From: Kosakonia sp. SMBL-WEM22
GTDB taxonomy: Bacteria > Pseudomonadota > Gammaproteobacteria > Enterobacterales > Enterobacteriaceae
Length of the DNA stretch: 64,000 bases
NCBI RefSeq assembly: GCF_014490785.1
Contig: NZ_CP051488.1
Coordinates: forward strand, 3,348,001-3,412,000
Reading direction: 5' to 3'
A program made the translations under genes and the position numbers. Positions 9,042 through 15,393 of this stretch are shown here, piece after piece (the stretch's first letter is position 1; the number at the start of each line of letters is the position of its first letter). The notes under the pieces are model-generated. The model searched no databases and was not told the origin of the DNA. It saw only the letters and a list, made by a program, of their open reading frames with translations.

Positions 9042-9503
9042 TTACGCCTGGTCGACCTCGCGCGCCATGCCGACATGGGGAATGCCATCTTCGTCGTAGA
9101 TATCGGTGACCGGCTGGAAACCGAACTGCTGATAAAAGGGTTGCAGATGCGCCTGCGCACTCAGGTAGAGGGCGTGCTGCGGCCAGTGTTGCAGGCAGGA
9201 GTCGACCGCGCGTGACATCAACTGATGACCCAGTTTCTCCCCGCGTACGCTGGCGCTGACAATCACTCTGCCGATGGCAACGGGCGAGAAATCATCATTA
9301 CTTTTCAGAATCCTCGCATACGCCACTAGCTCGTCGCCCTGCCAGCCGAGCAGATGACGGTTCTCCCCCACCAGGTCGTCGCCATCGACATCAAGGTAGG
9401 GGCAGGTCTGTTCAACTACAAACACTTCGCAACGCAGCTTTAACAGCGCATAGAGCACAGGCACGGTCAGTTCAGAGTGGTGCAGGTCTTGCCAACGGAT
9501 CAT
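9042..9503 (-). CDS. elaA: GNAT family N-acetyltransferase ElaA
   Basis: A 153-residue GNAT acetyltransferase of unknown substrate, starting MIRWQDLHHSEL as in E. coli; an ATG eight codons upstream (9527) lies in the rbn promoter region and is less likely. The acetyl-CoA loop is visible as VIVSASVRGEKLGHQLM (Q/R-x-x-G-x-G/A variant) around residue 85-100, and the acceptor side as HLLGWQGDELVAYAR. It is divergent from rbn, with about 60 bases between the start codons. Confidence 0.93.
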   Translation of the reverse strand: MIRWQDLHHSELTVPVLYALLKLRCEVFVVEQTCPYLDVDGDDLVGENRHLLGWQGDELVAYARILKSNDDFSPVAIGRVIVSASVRGEKLGHQLMSRAVDSCLQHWPQHALYLSAQAHLQPFYQQFGFQPVTDIYDEDGIPHVGMAREVDQA

Positions 9504-9565
9504 CGTTATCTCCTCAAATAGACTCATGTGGTTATACTAGATTCTTTTCATTTCAGGCAAAGCAT

Positions 9566-10483
9566 GTGGAACTGATCTTCTTAGGTACTTCAGCAGGCGT
9601 CCCGACGCGGGCGCGCAACGTTACCGCCATTCTGCTCAATCTTCAGCACCCAACGAGCGCCGGGCTGTGGCTTTTCGACTGTGGTGAAGGCACGCAGCAT
9701 CAGCTGCTGCACACCGCGTTTAACCCGGGCAAGCTGGACAAAATTTTCATCACCCATCTGCATGGCGATCATATTTTTGGCCTGCCGGGCCTGCTCTGCA
9801 GCCGATCAATGGCGGGCAATACGCAGCCGCTGCAGATCTACGGCCCGCACGGCATCAAGGAGTTTGTGGAGACCGCGCTACGCCTGAGCGGTTCGTGGAC
9901 CGACTATCCGCTGACTATTGAAGAGGTGAAGCCGGGGCTGGTGGTGGATGATGGGTTGCGCAAAGTGACCGCCTTTCCGCTGGCGCATCCGGTGGAGTGT
10001 TATGGCTATCGCGTAGAAGAGCATGATAAACCTGGCGCGCTGAATGCCGCCGCGCTTGCCGCCGCAGGCGTTCCGGCCGGGCCGCTATTTCAGACGTTAA
10101 AAGCGGGCGGCACGGTGACGCTGGATGATGGGCGCGTTATTCATGGCACTGATTACCTGGCACCGGCCGAGCCGGGGAAACGGGTGGCGATCTTCGGTGA
10201 TACTTCGCCCTGCCCGGCTGCGCAGGACCTGGCGAAAAATGTCGATGTCGTGGTGCATGAAGCAACGCTTGAGAATGCCATGGAAGAGAAGGCTAATAGC
10301 CGCGGGCATAGCTCGGCGCGGCAGGCGGCGCAACTGGCTCAGCAAGCGGGCGCTGCGCGTCTGGTCATTACCCACATCAGTTCGCGTTATGACGCACAGG
10401 GGAGCCAGGCGCTGCTAAAAGAGTGTCGCGAAATCTTTCCGGAAACAACGTTAGCAGCAGATTTTGACGTAGTTCGCATTTGA
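9566..10483 (+). CDS. rbn: Ribonuclease BN / RNase Z family tRNA 3'-processing enzyme
   Basis: A 305-residue metallo-beta-lactamase-fold ribonuclease, formerly ElaC. The zinc motif HLHGDH is at 64-69, with FDCGEGTQHQ before it and the downstream ligands in IFGDTSPC, VVHEATL and NSRGHSSA (exosite/HST region). It trims tRNA 3' ends. Translation begins at a GTG (9566). It is followed by 75 bases that hold a flagellar-type promoter for cheV. Confidence 0.95.
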   Translation: MELIFLGTSAGVPTRARNVTAILLNLQHPTSAGLWLFDCGEGTQHQLLHTAFNPGKLDKIFITHLHGDHIFGLPGLLCSRSMAGNTQPLQIYGPHGIKEFVETALRLSGSWTDYPLTIEEVKPGLVVDDGLRKVTAFPLAHPVECYGYRVEEHDKPGALNAAALAAAGVPAGPLFQTLKAGGTVTLDDGRVIHGTDYLAPAEPGKRVAIFGDTSPCPAAQDLAKNVDVVVHEATLENAMEEKANSRGHSSARQAAQLAQQAGAARLVITHISSRYDAQGSQALLKECREIFPETTLAADFDVVRI

Positions 10484-10498
10484 TTTTAATTTAGGCAC

Positions 10499-10525
10499 TC
10501 TATTTTTTCGCCGTCATGCCGATAA
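10499..10525 (+). promoter_or_regulatory. Predicted sigma-28 (FliA) promoter of cheV
   Basis: An exact GCCGATAA -10 element sits at 10518-10525. Eleven bases upstream is TCTATTTT (10499-10506), matching five of eight positions of the TAAAGTTT -35 element. Spacing is the canonical 11. The start codon of cheV lies 34 bases downstream. This predicts class 3 flagellar control of cheV. Confidence 0.7.
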
Positions 10526-10558
10526 TAAGTTATACGCAGGCATTTCTTCTTTGAGGGC

Positions 10559-11587
10559 ATGATGGATAATTTCCAGAAAGACATCGATGACAGGGCGAAT
10601 CTTACTCTGTCGAACCGGTTTGAGCTGTTGCTGTTTCGCCTTGGCACATCATTAGATGCGACGAAATCTGAGCTGTTTGGCATCAATGTGTTTAAGTTGC
10701 GCGAAATCGTACCGATGCCCACATTTACGCGCCCTGCGGGAATGAAACCGCCGTTGATGGGGATGGTCAATATCCGCGATCAGGTGATCCCAGTGATTGA
10801 CCTCTCCGCCGTCGCCGGGTGTAAACCGGAGACCGGCTTAAATATTCTGCTAATCACTGAATATGCCCGTAGCGTGCAGGCTTTTGCCGTCGAGTCCGTT
10901 GAGAACATCACGCGCCTGGACTGGAAACAGGTGCACACGGCGGAGAAAGCGATCAATGGCCGCTATATCACCAGCATTGCCTGCCTCGATGATGATAAGG
11001 ACACCAACAACCTGGCGATGGTGCTGGACGTTGAACAGATCCTCTATGATATCGTCCCGGCGGATCATGACGTTCATGGCGATCATGTACCGGATAAGAA
11101 ATTTAATCTTAAACCAGGTTCCATCGCAATTGTGGCTGAAGACTCCAAAGTGGCGCGCGCCATGCTGGAAAAAGGCCTGAACGCTATGGAGATCCCAAGC
11201 ATGATGCACATTACCGGCAAAGATGCGTGGGAGAAAATTCAGCTTATTGCACAGCAGGCAGAAAAAGAGGGTGTGCCGGTTAGCGATAAGATCTCCATGG
11301 TGCTTACCGATCTGGAGATGCCGGAGATGGACGGCTTTACCCTGACGCGTCTGATCAAAACCGATCCTCGCCTGAAAAATATTCCGGTGGTGATCCACTC
11401 TTCCCTCTCGGGCAGCGCTAACGAAGATCACGTCCGTAAAGTGCAGGCCGATGGCTATGTCGCGAAGTTCGAAATTAACGAGCTTTCAGCGGTGATCCAG
11501 GAAGTGCTCGATCGCGCAGCGAACAATGTTCGCGGCCCGCTGATCAGCCACCGCCAGATGGCCCCGACCCCGCTGCTGGCGAAGTAA
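10559..11587 (+). CDS. cheV: Chemotaxis coupling protein CheV (CheW + receiver)
   Basis: A 342-residue two-domain protein. Residues about 20-165 are a CheW-like coupling domain (SELFGINVFKLREIV, NIRDQVIPVIDL). Residues about 188-320 are a response-regulator receiver with acidic pocket E194-D195, phospho-acceptor D251 in LTDLEMPEMDG, S281/S282 and K303. CheV links chemoreceptors to CheA and is thought to adapt the array through phosphorylation. E. coli K-12 lacks it; Salmonella has it at this same site. It is preceded by a FliA-type promoter and followed by a strong hairpin. Either of two adjacent ATG codons (10559 or 10562) may be used. Confidence 0.95.
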   Translation: MMDNFQKDIDDRANLTLSNRFELLLFRLGTSLDATKSELFGINVFKLREIVPMPTFTRPAGMKPPLMGMVNIRDQVIPVIDLSAVAGCKPETGLNILLITEYARSVQAFAVESVENITRLDWKQVHTAEKAINGRYITSIACLDDDKDTNNLAMVLDVEQILYDIVPADHDVHGDHVPDKKFNLKPGSIAIVAEDSKVARAMLEKGLNAMEIPSMMHITGKDAWEKIQLIAQQAEKEGVPVSDKISMVLTDLEMPEMDGFTLTRLIKTDPRLKNIPVVIHSSLSGSANEDHVRKVQADGYVAKFEINELSAVIQEVLDRAANNVRGPLISHRQMAPTPLLAK

Positions 11588-11603
11588 CGCCGCACAATGA
11601 TTA

Positions 11604-11636
11604 AAGGCGCTACCGTTGGTGAAACGGTAGCGCCTT
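11604..11636. terminator. Bidirectional hairpin after cheV and the putative toxin gene
   Basis: A perfect 14-bp stem (11604-11617 with 11623-11636) and a 5-base loop. U-runs are short on both sides, so it may act as a moderate terminator for cheV on the plus strand and for the hydrophobic-peptide mRNA on the minus strand, or as a 3' stabilising structure. Confidence 0.75.
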
Positions 11637-11653
11637 AAGTACGTTTCAGGTCA

Positions 11654-11734
11654 TTACAAGAACGACAAGATCAGCTGTAACACAGCAATGATGATCGTGA
11701 TTACGCGTTTCGCGAACTCACGGTTATACATCAT
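11654..11734 (-). CDS. Putative 26-residue hydrophobic type I toxin peptide
   Basis: The reading frame is MMYNREFAKRVITIIIAVLQ followed by LILSFL and a stop. It has a short basic N-terminus, then about 16 hydrophobic residues with a single Gln. The core IAVLQLIL resembles the IALLEL/VAALQLL cores of the known type I toxins DinQ, TisB and ZorO, all small inner-membrane-damaging peptides. A GAGGA ribosome site (11741-11745) lies 6 bases from the ATG, and is locked in a TTCCTC/GAGGAA hairpin (11740-11755). A long leader and a divergent complementary small RNA complete the pattern. I know no named family for this exact peptide. Translation is well supported; toxicity is inference. Confidence 0.65.
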   Translation of the reverse strand: MMYNREFAKRVITIIIAVLQLILSFL

Positions 11735-11925
11735 CCGTTTTCCTCAACAGAGGAAGGAGCCGCCCGGACTGGTCCTCATATCCCCCCGAATCAGAGCGAA
11801 CAAATGTTGAGTATTGCTTACGCCCCTTCCAGGCCTGAACCCTGCCACCACCACGTGTTACAGCGGGGGAAATCCTTTGCCCGACCTAAAAGTTAACGGC
11901 AGCAACCGCAACGGATTTGATTTTA
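11735..11925 (-). promoter_or_regulatory. Leader and possible promoter of the hydrophobic-peptide mRNA
   Basis: The best -10 match upstream of the peptide on the minus strand is TAAAAT (11920-11925); the -35 is weak. That would give a leader of roughly 180 bases. It contains the ribosome-site hairpin at 11740-11755 and, 72-96 bases upstream of the start codon, the stretch 11806-11830 that is repeated in the divergent small RNA. Known tisB, zorO and dinQ mRNAs have leaders of this kind. No SOS box (CTGT-N8-ACAG) is present. Confidence 0.45.
11806..11830. repeat. Direct repeat copy 1 (toxin leader target)
   Basis: On the plus strand this reads GTTGAGTATTGC, one mismatch, TACGC, then CCCTTCC. 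It is nearly the same as 12062-12085 (about 21-22 matches over 24-25 bases, with one gap). Because the toxin mRNA is read from the minus strand, the repeat makes the plus-strand RNA from copy 2 complementary to the toxin leader. Confidence 0.8.
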
Positions 11926-12019
11926 CACTTCACCTAACTAACTGAAACATAATTAAAAAATGTCAGGGAAAATGACCTTTTTTCAGGCGTTTTTCTTAAA
12001 CATCCGCTACCTCAGCTGT

Positions 12020-12047
12020 TTGCGCTTGAAAAAAAACAGCATATATC
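12020..12047 (+). promoter_or_regulatory. Possible promoter of the divergent small RNA
   Basis: TTGCGC (12020-12025) and TATATC (12042-12047) are 16 bases apart, a plausible but weak sigma-70 pair. It would start transcription near 12053-12055, just before the 12062-12085 repeat. An imperfect inverted repeat GCTGTTT/AAACAGC spans the same place. Confidence 0.4.
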
Positions 12048-12061
12048 GGAAGCTTCAACGC

Positions 12062-12085
12062 GTTGAGTATTGCATACGCTCTTCC
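12062..12085. repeat. Direct repeat copy 2 (in the small RNA)
   Basis: GTTGAGTATTGC (12062-12073) is identical to 11806-11817; then one mismatch, TACGC identical, and CTTCC after a one-base gap. No further similarity extends on either side, which points to a conserved pairing segment rather than a recent duplication. Confidence 0.8.
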
Positions 12086-12153
12086 CCCTGACGGGCCGGA
12101 AAAGTAAGAACGGTGTATCGGATCCCTTACCCGTTTTCGTCACGCCGTTAAAA

Positions 12154-12180
12154 CCCCAGCTCCCCCGCTGGGGTTTTTTA
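12154..12180 (+). terminator. Intrinsic terminator of the putative small RNA
   Basis: A 7-bp GC-rich stem CCCCAGC/GCTGGGG with a 6-base loop, followed by T6 (12174-12179). It is a textbook rho-independent terminator on the plus strand. Confidence 0.85.
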
Positions 12181-12186
12181 TGCGCA

Positions 12187-12222
12187 AAAAAAACCGCCAG
12201 GCTGCAAACCCGGCGGTTTTTT
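12187..12222. terminator. Terminator at the end of the nuo operon
   Basis: AAACCGCC (12191-12198) pairs with GGCGGTTT (12212-12219). On the minus strand the stem is followed by eight T residues, so it ends the nuo transcript 20-50 bases after nuoN; on the plus strand it also has T6 and could back up the small-RNA terminator. Confidence 0.85.
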
Positions 12223-12240
12223 GTTGCGCGCAATGCGCGA

Positions 12241-13698
12241 TTACATCATCGGCAGCGCCCGCTGGACGATGCTGATCAGCGGCTGCGGATAGATACCGAG
12301 CACCAGCACCAGCAGAGCGGAGATCAGTACCACGATACCGCCCGCACTGTAGGCCCAGTTGGACGGCGCATCACGGTTCAGCTGCTGCGGCGCGTTGAGA
12401 TAGAGGCTCACCGCCACACGCAGGTAGTAGTAGAGACCGATTGCAGAACCGACCACCACCGCGCCAGTCAGCCACCACAGGTTCGCCTGCACACCGACAG
12501 CCAGAATGTAGAACTTACCGATAAAGCCCAGCGTCATCGGGATACCCGCCAGCGACAGCATCATCACGGTCATCACCGCCGAGAGGATCGGACGATGCCA
12601 GAAGAGGCCGCGATAGGAGTAGAGCGACTCGGCGTCCGGACCGCGATACGGGCTGGACATCAGGCTCACCACGCCAAAGGCACCCAGGCTGCTGAAGAGA
12701 TAGCCGGCCAGGTAAACGCCTACGCTCTCCATCGACATCTGGCCGCCGCGCAGGGCAATCAGCGCCACCATCAGATAGCCGAGGTGAGCGATAGAGGAGT
12801 AACCGAGCAGACGTTTGATATTGGTCTGGCTCAGCGCCATCAGGTTACCGAAGATGATGGAGACGAAGGCGATAACGCCCAGCACCACGCGTACGGCTTC
12901 ACTGTTACCCACCGGCGCATAGAGGAACAGACGCATCAGCACGCCGAAGATGGCGATTTTGCTGGCGGTCGCCAGGAAGGTGGAGACCGGCGCAGGTGCG
13001 CCCTGGTAAACGTCCGGTGTCCAGAGATGGAACGGCACCAGCGAAAGTTTAAAGCCGAGGCCAACAATCATCAGACCGAGACCCGCCAGCAGCAGCGGCT
13101 CGTGCAGCACCTCTTTACCGAGATTTTTACCGATCGCAACAAACGACAGATCGCCGCTCTGGGCATAAACCAGCGCAATCCCGAACAGCAGGAATGAGGA
13201 GGCAGCAGCCGAGAGAATGGTGTATTTGATGCTGGCTTCCAGCGAGCGTTTCTGGCGGAAGGCATAGCCCACCAGCCCGAACAGTGGCAGAGAGATCAGC
13301 TCAATCCCGAGGAATAGCGACGCCATATGATTGGCGTTAGCCAACAGAATGCCACCCAGCGCGGCTATCAGCACCAGCAGGTAGAACTCTTCCTTGTTAT
13401 CGCTATAACCTTCAAGCCACGGATAAGCAAAGGTGCAGGTGGCGAGACTTGCCAGCAGCACCAGCCCGGTGTAGAGCATGGCATAGCCGTCGACGCGCAT
13501 CAGCGGCGTCACATCCATTGCCCCAGCGTGACCAACGAACCACAGCGAGAGCAGTGCAACGTTCAGACCAACGACAGACAGCGTGGCATTAAAGAAATGG
13601 TTGCGTCGCCACGCAATGGAGAGCATCACAACCACCACCGTCAATCCGACGATTAGCAGCGGCAGCAGCGCAATCAGGTGTTGTGGAGTTATTGTCAT
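12241..13698 (-). CDS. nuoN: NADH-quinone oxidoreductase subunit N
   Basis: Membrane-arm antiporter-like subunit of complex I, 485 residues as in E. coli, with about 14 transmembrane helices. The proton-path residues E133 (FLGIELIS) and K217 (GLGFKLSLVPFHLWTPD) are present. It is the last gene of the nuo operon. NuoN, NuoM and NuoL are homologous to each other and to Mrp-type cation/proton antiporters. Confidence 0.98.
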   Translation of the reverse strand: MTITPQHLIALLPLLIVGLTVVVVMLSIAWRRNHFFNATLSVVGLNVALLSLWFVGHAGAMDVTPLMRVDGYAMLYTGLVLLASLATCTFAYPWLEGYSDNKEEFYLLVLIAALGGILLANANHMASLFLGIELISLPLFGLVGYAFRQKRSLEASIKYTILSAAASSFLLFGIALVYAQSGDLSFVAIGKNLGKEVLHEPLLLAGLGLMIVGLGFKLSLVPFHLWTPDVYQGAPAPVSTFLATASKIAIFGVLMRLFLYAPVGNSEAVRVVLGVIAFVSIIFGNLMALSQTNIKRLLGYSSIAHLGYLMVALIALRGGQMSMESVGVYLAGYLFSSLGAFGVVSLMSSPYRGPDAESLYSYRGLFWHRPILSAVMTVMMLSLAGIPMTLGFIGKFYILAVGVQANLWWLTGAVVVGSAIGLYYYLRVAVSLYLNAPQQLNRDAPSNWAYSAGGIVVLISALLVLVLGIYPQPLISIVQRALPMM

Positions 13699-13704
13699 GG
13701 CGAA

Positions 13705-15231
13705 TTACGGCCTTGTAGTAATGGAGTTAACAAACCACTGCTGGATATTGCCCATCGCAGCGTGCGAGGTATCCAGAATCGGCTGCGGATAGAAGCCAAG
13801 CAGTACCAGAAGCACGACCAGGATGAGGATCATAAACAGCTCGCGCAGTGACAGACCCGGCAGCGTCTGGTTTGCGATTTCGCTCTTCGCTTTACCGAAG
13901 TAAGCGCGATGCAGCATCGCCAGAGAATAAACGGAGGCGAAGACCAGACCGAAGGTGGAGATCACGGTGATCATCGGTACAACCTGGTAGCTACCGAACA
14001 GGATCATGAACTCACCGACGAAGTTACCGGTACCCGGCATCCCCAGTGTCGCCACGGCGAAGAACATCGACAGCGCCGGCAGCCACTTAATCTTGCTCCA
14101 CAGACCGCCCATCATGCGCATATCGCGGGTATGGAGACGTTCATAAAGCTGACCACAGAGGATAAACAGACCCGCCGCCGAAAGACCGTGGGCAATCATC
14201 TGAATCACCGCACCCTGGTAAGCCAGCTGGCTGCCGGTATAGATAGCAATCAGTACGAAGCCCATGTGGGAAACGGAGGTGTAAGCGATAAGACGTTTGA
14301 TATCGGTCTGCGTGAAAGCCATCCACGCGCCATAGAAGATACCAATTACGCCCAGCCACATCGCAATCGGTGCAAACTCCGCCGAGGCGTTCGGGAAGAG
14401 CGGCAGCGAGAAGCGCAGCAGACCATAAGCGGCGGTTTTCAACAGAATACCCGCAAGGTCAACGGAACCGGCAGTCGGCGCCTGGGAGTGCGCATCCGGC
14501 AGCCAGCCATGCAGCGGCACCACCGGCATTTTCACCGCGAAGGCGATAAAGAAGCCGAGCATCAGCAGATATTCAACATTGTGTGACATCGGCGTTTTTA
14601 GCAGCTCTTCATAGTTGAAGGTCCAGACGCCGGTCGCGTTGTAATGCACAAACACCAGGCCAAGGATGGCAATCAACATCACCAGGCCGCTCGCCTGGGT
14701 ATAAATGAAGAATTTCGTTGCTGCGGTGATACGCGTCTTCCCGTCGGAGGCTTTATGGCCCCACAGCGCGATTAGGAAGTACATCGGCACCAGCATCATT
14801 TCCCAGAAGAAGAAGAACAGGAACATGTCGATGGCAAGGAACACGCCGATAACGCCGCCGAGGATCCACATCAGGTTCAGGTGGAAGAAGCCCTGATATT
14901 TCTCAATTTCACGCCAGGAGCAGAGCACAGCCAGTACGCCGAGAAAGCCTGTCAGCACGACCATCAGCAGCGACAGACCGTCCATCGCCAGATGGATAGT
15001 GATACCGAAGCGCGGGATCCAGTCGTGTTTAAAGCTCTCCTGCCACGTCGGGAAATCGGCAGCCTGCGATAAAGAGTAGCCACCCTGCAACCAGAGTTGC
15101 AGAGAGAGCGCCAGCGTCAGTCCCATGGTAATCAGGGCGATCCAGCGCGGCACCTTCACGCCGAAGCGCTCGGTTTGCCAACACAGGAAACCACCGATAA
15201 AGGGAATCAATATTAGCCAGGGTAATAACAT
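13705..15231 (-). CDS. nuoM: NADH-quinone oxidoreductase subunit M
   Basis: Proton-pumping membrane subunit of complex I, 508 residues. The essential E144 (FFWEMMLVPMYF) and K234 (FAVKMPVVPLHGWLPDAH) are in the expected places. Six bases separate it from nuoN. An unusual 162-base gap with REP-like sequence separates it from nuoL upstream. Confidence 0.98.
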   Translation of the reverse strand: MLLPWLILIPFIGGFLCWQTERFGVKVPRWIALITMGLTLALSLQLWLQGGYSLSQAADFPTWQESFKHDWIPRFGITIHLAMDGLSLLMVVLTGFLGVLAVLCSWREIEKYQGFFHLNLMWILGGVIGVFLAIDMFLFFFFWEMMLVPMYFLIALWGHKASDGKTRITAATKFFIYTQASGLVMLIAILGLVFVHYNATGVWTFNYEELLKTPMSHNVEYLLMLGFFIAFAVKMPVVPLHGWLPDAHSQAPTAGSVDLAGILLKTAAYGLLRFSLPLFPNASAEFAPIAMWLGVIGIFYGAWMAFTQTDIKRLIAYTSVSHMGFVLIAIYTGSQLAYQGAVIQMIAHGLSAAGLFILCGQLYERLHTRDMRMMGGLWSKIKWLPALSMFFAVATLGMPGTGNFVGEFMILFGSYQVVPMITVISTFGLVFASVYSLAMLHRAYFGKAKSEIANQTLPGLSLRELFMILILVVLLVLLGFYPQPILDTSHAAMGNIQQWFVNSITTRP

Positions 15232-15299
15232 GGCGATTCATATTCCTTGTTTAAGTCCAGCTCAGGCTATCTGGCTTGTCATCTGACTTCACCGTTACG

Positions 15300-15388
15300 G
15301 CCTGTCCTTTCGGACCTGATTTTCAACGAATTTTCACAAAATTCAGATTCTGCTCGCAGGCCGGACAGGCACTTGCTTATCCGGCCCA
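15300..15388. repeat. REP-like unit and long-range hairpin between nuoL and nuoM
   Basis: The stretch 15356-15388 resembles a REP unit (CCGG...CTTATCCGG core). GCCTGTCC (15300-15307) can pair with GGACAGGC (15363-15370), making a large stem-loop inside the operon. Such elements are known to stabilise upstream mRNA or reduce downstream expression. Confidence 0.6.
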
Positions 15389-15393
15389 CAAAC

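Larger units (their letters stand above)
12053..12180 (+). ncRNA. Putative antisense small RNA (antitoxin of the peptide locus)
   Basis: About 125 bases from a predicted start near 12053 to the U-run after a strong hairpin (CCCCAGC 12154-12160 with GCTGGGG 12167-12173, then six T). There is no convincing open frame. Near its 5' end (12062-12085) it carries a near copy of 11806-11830, so it could pair with the leader of the minus-strand peptide mRNA through about 18 nearly unbroken base pairs plus a flank. The arrangement copies istR/tisB, orz/zor and agr/dinQ. The boundaries are estimates. Confidence 0.55.

Noticed and set aside
11941..11966. CTG...CAG inverted pair upstream of the peptide gene as an SOS (LexA) box
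   Set aside because: The two halves are 19 bases apart instead of 10 (CTGT-N8-ACAG), so it is not a LexA site. Unlike tisB, this locus shows no sign of SOS control.
12070..13197. A 375-codon plus-strand open frame across nuoN
   Set aside because: It is opposite the well-conserved nuoN gene and its translation is rich in His, Arg and Gln with no family similarity: a GC-rich codon shadow. The true plus-strand feature in its first 110 bases is the putative small RNA.
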